Of a DNA stretch of 35,140 bases, positions 33,431 to 35,140 are shown piece after piece; the first letter of the stretch is position 1, and each line of letters starts with the position of its first letter. Under the pieces are notes generated by a model that saw only the letters and a list, made by a program, of their open reading frames with translations, did no database searches and was not told the DNA's origin. A program made the translations under genes and the position numbers. This DNA is from Rhodoferax sp. (GTDB taxonomy: Bacteria > Pseudomonadota > Gammaproteobacteria > Burkholderiales > Burkholderiaceae_C): the NCBI GenBank assembly GCA_026224975.1, contig JAMFRW010000121.1, positions 1 to 35,140 on the forward strand, given 5' to 3'.

Positions 33431-33435
33431 GTCAA
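33407..33435 (-). promoter_or_regulatory. Sigma70-like promoter of boxCBA
   Basis: On the minus strand TTGACG (33435-33430), a spacer of exactly 17 bases and TATGCT (33412-33407). Transcription would begin near 33400, about 50 bases before the boxC ATG at 33347. Confidence 0.6.
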
Positions 33436-33483
33436 GGTGAGTCTTTACCAGCCGAGCCTTCACGAAATCACTGCCAAATCATG

Positions 33484-33496
33484 TGCACTATATTGC
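33484..33496. promoter_or_regulatory. Second copy of the TGCA-TATRTTGC motif
   Basis: TGCACTATATTGC, 11 of 13 identical to TGCAATATGTTGC at 33418-33430 in the boxC dyad, 66 bases away. It may be an auxiliary operator allowing looping or side-by-side binding, or may serve the icd side. Confidence 0.4.
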
Positions 33497-33649
33497 TCGT
33501 CCATCGGTCAATCGTGGCCCCTCACCGAAAAATTCGACCATCGACAGCTGTCTGTAGCATTGCATGGCAGAGTTTTCGCTTGATGCTTCGCCACGCCTGG
33601 GGTTGCCACAGGCAGGCGACAGTCGAGCCCACACCACGGAGATCCGTCC

Positions 33650-35140
33650 ATGACGACCCAACAGCCCACGATCATCTACACCCTCACCGACGAAGCGCCG
33701 CTGCTGGCGACCGCCGCCTTCCTGCCGATCATCCGTACCTTCACCGCGCCGGCGGGCATCAAGATCAGCAAGAGCGACATCTCGGTCGCGGCCCGCGTGC
33801 TGGCCGAATTCCCCGAGTACCTGAGCGATGCGCAAAAGCTGCCGAACAACCTGGCCGAACTCGGCAAGCTCACGCTGCAGCCCGACACCAACATCATCAA
33901 GCTGCCCAACATCAGTGCGTCGCAGCACCAGCTGATCGGCGCGATCAAGGAACTTCAATCGCGCGGCTTCGCCCTGCCCGACTTTCCGGAGAACCCGAAG
34001 ACCGACGAAGAAAAGGCCATCCGCACGCGCTACTCCAAGGCGTTGGGCAGCTCGGTGAACCCGGTCCTGCGCGAAGGCAATTCCGACCGCCGTGCGCCGC
34101 TGGCTGTGAAGCGCTTTGCGCGCAAGCATCCGCACTCGATGGGTGCATGGAGCCAGGCCTCGCGCACCCATGTGGCGACCATGAAGACCGGCGATTTCTA
34201 TCACGGTGAAAAGTCGATGACGCTGGACAAGGCGCGTGACGTGAAGATGGAACTCGTCACGAAGAGTGGCAAGAGCATCGTGCTCAAGGCCAAGGTGCCG
34301 CTGCTCGATGGCGAGATCATCGACAGCATGTTCATGAGCAAGAAAGCCTTGCTCGACTTCTACGAGCAGGAGATGGAAGACGCGCGCAAGACCGGCGTGA
34401 TGTTCTCGCTGCATGTGAAGGCGACGATGATGAAGGTCTCGCACCCCATCGTCTTCGGCCACGCGGTGCGCATCTTCTACAAGGAGGCCTTCGAGAAGCA
34501 CGGCAAGCTGTTCGACGAACTGGGCATCAACGTCAACAACGGCATGGCCACGCTGTACGAGAAGATCGCCACGCTGCCCACGTCCTAGCACGACGAGATC
34601 GTGCGCGACCTGCACGCCTGCCACGAGCACCGCCCGGAGCTGGCGATGGTCGACTCGGCCAAGGGCATCACCAACTTGCATGCGCCGAACGACATCATCG
34701 TCGATGCCTCCATGCCCGCCATGATCCGCATCGGCGGCAAGATGTGGGGCGCCGATGGCCGCGCGAAGGACACGAAAGCCGTGATCCCCGAGAGCACCTT
34801 CGCCCGCATCTACCAGGAGATGATCAACTTCTGCAAGACCAACGGCAACTTCGATCCGGTGACCATGGGCACGGTGCCGAACGTCGGGCTGATGGCGCAG
34901 CAGGCCGAAGAGTACGGCTCGCACGACAAGACCTTCGAGATCGCCGAAGAAGGCGAAGCCCGCATCGTCGACATCGCGACAGGCGAAGTGCTGCTGGTGC
35001 AGCATGTGGAAGCCGGTGACATCTGGCGCATGTGCCAGGTGAAGGATGCGCCGATCCGCGATTGGGTGAAGCTCGCCGTGACCCGCGCGCGCAACTCCGG
35101 CTCACCGGCGCTCTTCTGGCTCGACCCGTACCGCCCGCAC
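33650..35140 (+). pseudogene. icd: Monomeric NADP-isocitrate dehydrogenase with in-frame TAG; 3' end beyond window
   Basis: A monomeric-type (about 740-residue) NADP-isocitrate dehydrogenase that would convert isocitrate to 2-oxoglutarate. Residues 1-312 are intact in sequence, with the isocitrate-binding [15 protein letters not shown] (Ser134, Asn137, Arg141, Arg147 by offset from the Azotobacter enzyme). A TAG stands at 34586-34588, and the same frame then continues without break for 184 codons to the window end ([36 protein letters not shown]-like [39 protein letters not shown]). The metal ligand equivalent to Asp350 falls after the stop. The affected codon is most likely Gln (CAG) or Leu (TTG) in relatives. 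The rest is not visible. Confidence 0.85.

Larger units (their letters stand above)
33348..33649. promoter_or_regulatory. Divergent boxC-icd intergenic region (302 bases)
   Basis: Contains the boxC promoter and dyad at 33405-33435 and a related motif at 33484-33496, both listed separately. Between 33497 and 33649 I see no convincing -35/-10 pair for icd; CGGAGATCC just before 33650 carries its ribosome site (GGAG). No gene is supported here. Confidence 0.6.

Noticed and set aside
33488-35005. Minus-strand open frame of 505 codons under icd
   Set aside because: Antisense of the isocitrate dehydrogenase sequence, His/Asp/Val-rich and domain-free. Its length does not explain the TAG in icd.

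Overview
The window looks like chromosomal DNA of a high-GC betaproteobacterium, most likely a Burkholderiales/Comamonadaceae-type organism (Variovorax- or Acidovorax-like). I base this on the complete boxCBA set for aerobic benzoyl-CoA degradation, a monomeric-type NADP isocitrate dehydrogenase, many LysR regulators with divergent targets, a chromosomal class D beta-lactamase and the very GC-rich codon use. No rRNA, tRNA, CRISPR array, insertion sequence or prophage was found.

Layout. (1) 1-2479, minus strand: three genes joined by ATGA overlaps, encoding a small unknown protein, a KaiC-like double ATPase and a GGDEF protein cut by the window edge. (2) 2618-5463, minus: a NorQ/CbbQ AAA+ ATPase and a NorD/CbbO von Willebrand protein without a visible client enzyme. 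(3) 5518-8876, plus: a DoxX-like membrane protein with a damaged-looking N-terminus, then a TetR regulator, an SDR oxidoreductase and a 14-helix-type MFS exporter. Near-identical 20-bp dyads lie before tetR and before the SDR gene. (4) 8942-13128, plus: an accessory strip of small genes with visibly lower GC. It holds a cupin, a GNAT gene without its front half, a DHFR/RibD-like reductase, a membrane protein, a conserved unknown, a GrpB protein and a ParE/RelE toxin-antitoxin pair. It also contains a perfect 15-bp inverted repeat. (5) 13285-20018: class D beta-lactamase, an orphan FliD-like protein, an HtrA protease, a TerB-like protein, an APH-kinase fusion, a truncated outer-membrane transporter and a GAF protein. 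(6) 20056-28866: three LysR regulators, each facing a likely target (MFS, SDR, ArgC). Among them are a cytochrome c relic and a YebC - DUF3297 - PLP-decarboxylase operon. (7) 28829-33347, minus: boxC-boxB-boxA behind a good sigma70-like promoter with a dyad over its spacer and -10. (8) 33650-35140, plus: monomeric isocitrate dehydrogenase interrupted by an in-frame TAG.

Working together: BoxA passes electrons from NADPH to the diiron epoxidase BoxB, and BoxC opens the epoxide ring of benzoyl-CoA. The ligase (bcl), aldehyde dehydrogenase (boxD) and regulator (boxR) that normally accompany them are not in the window. The TetR-SDR-MFS block reads as a ligand-induced detoxification and efflux unit. 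The observations I find most worth checking are the stop codon inside icd, the paired TetR operators with a promoter built into one of them, the KaiC-like/GGDEF operon that appears to lack the KaiC phosphosites, and four genes or gene ends that look like deletion scars (GNAT, MetA-type transporter, cytochrome c, DoxX). Family assignments come from reading motifs and from memory, since no database search could be run.
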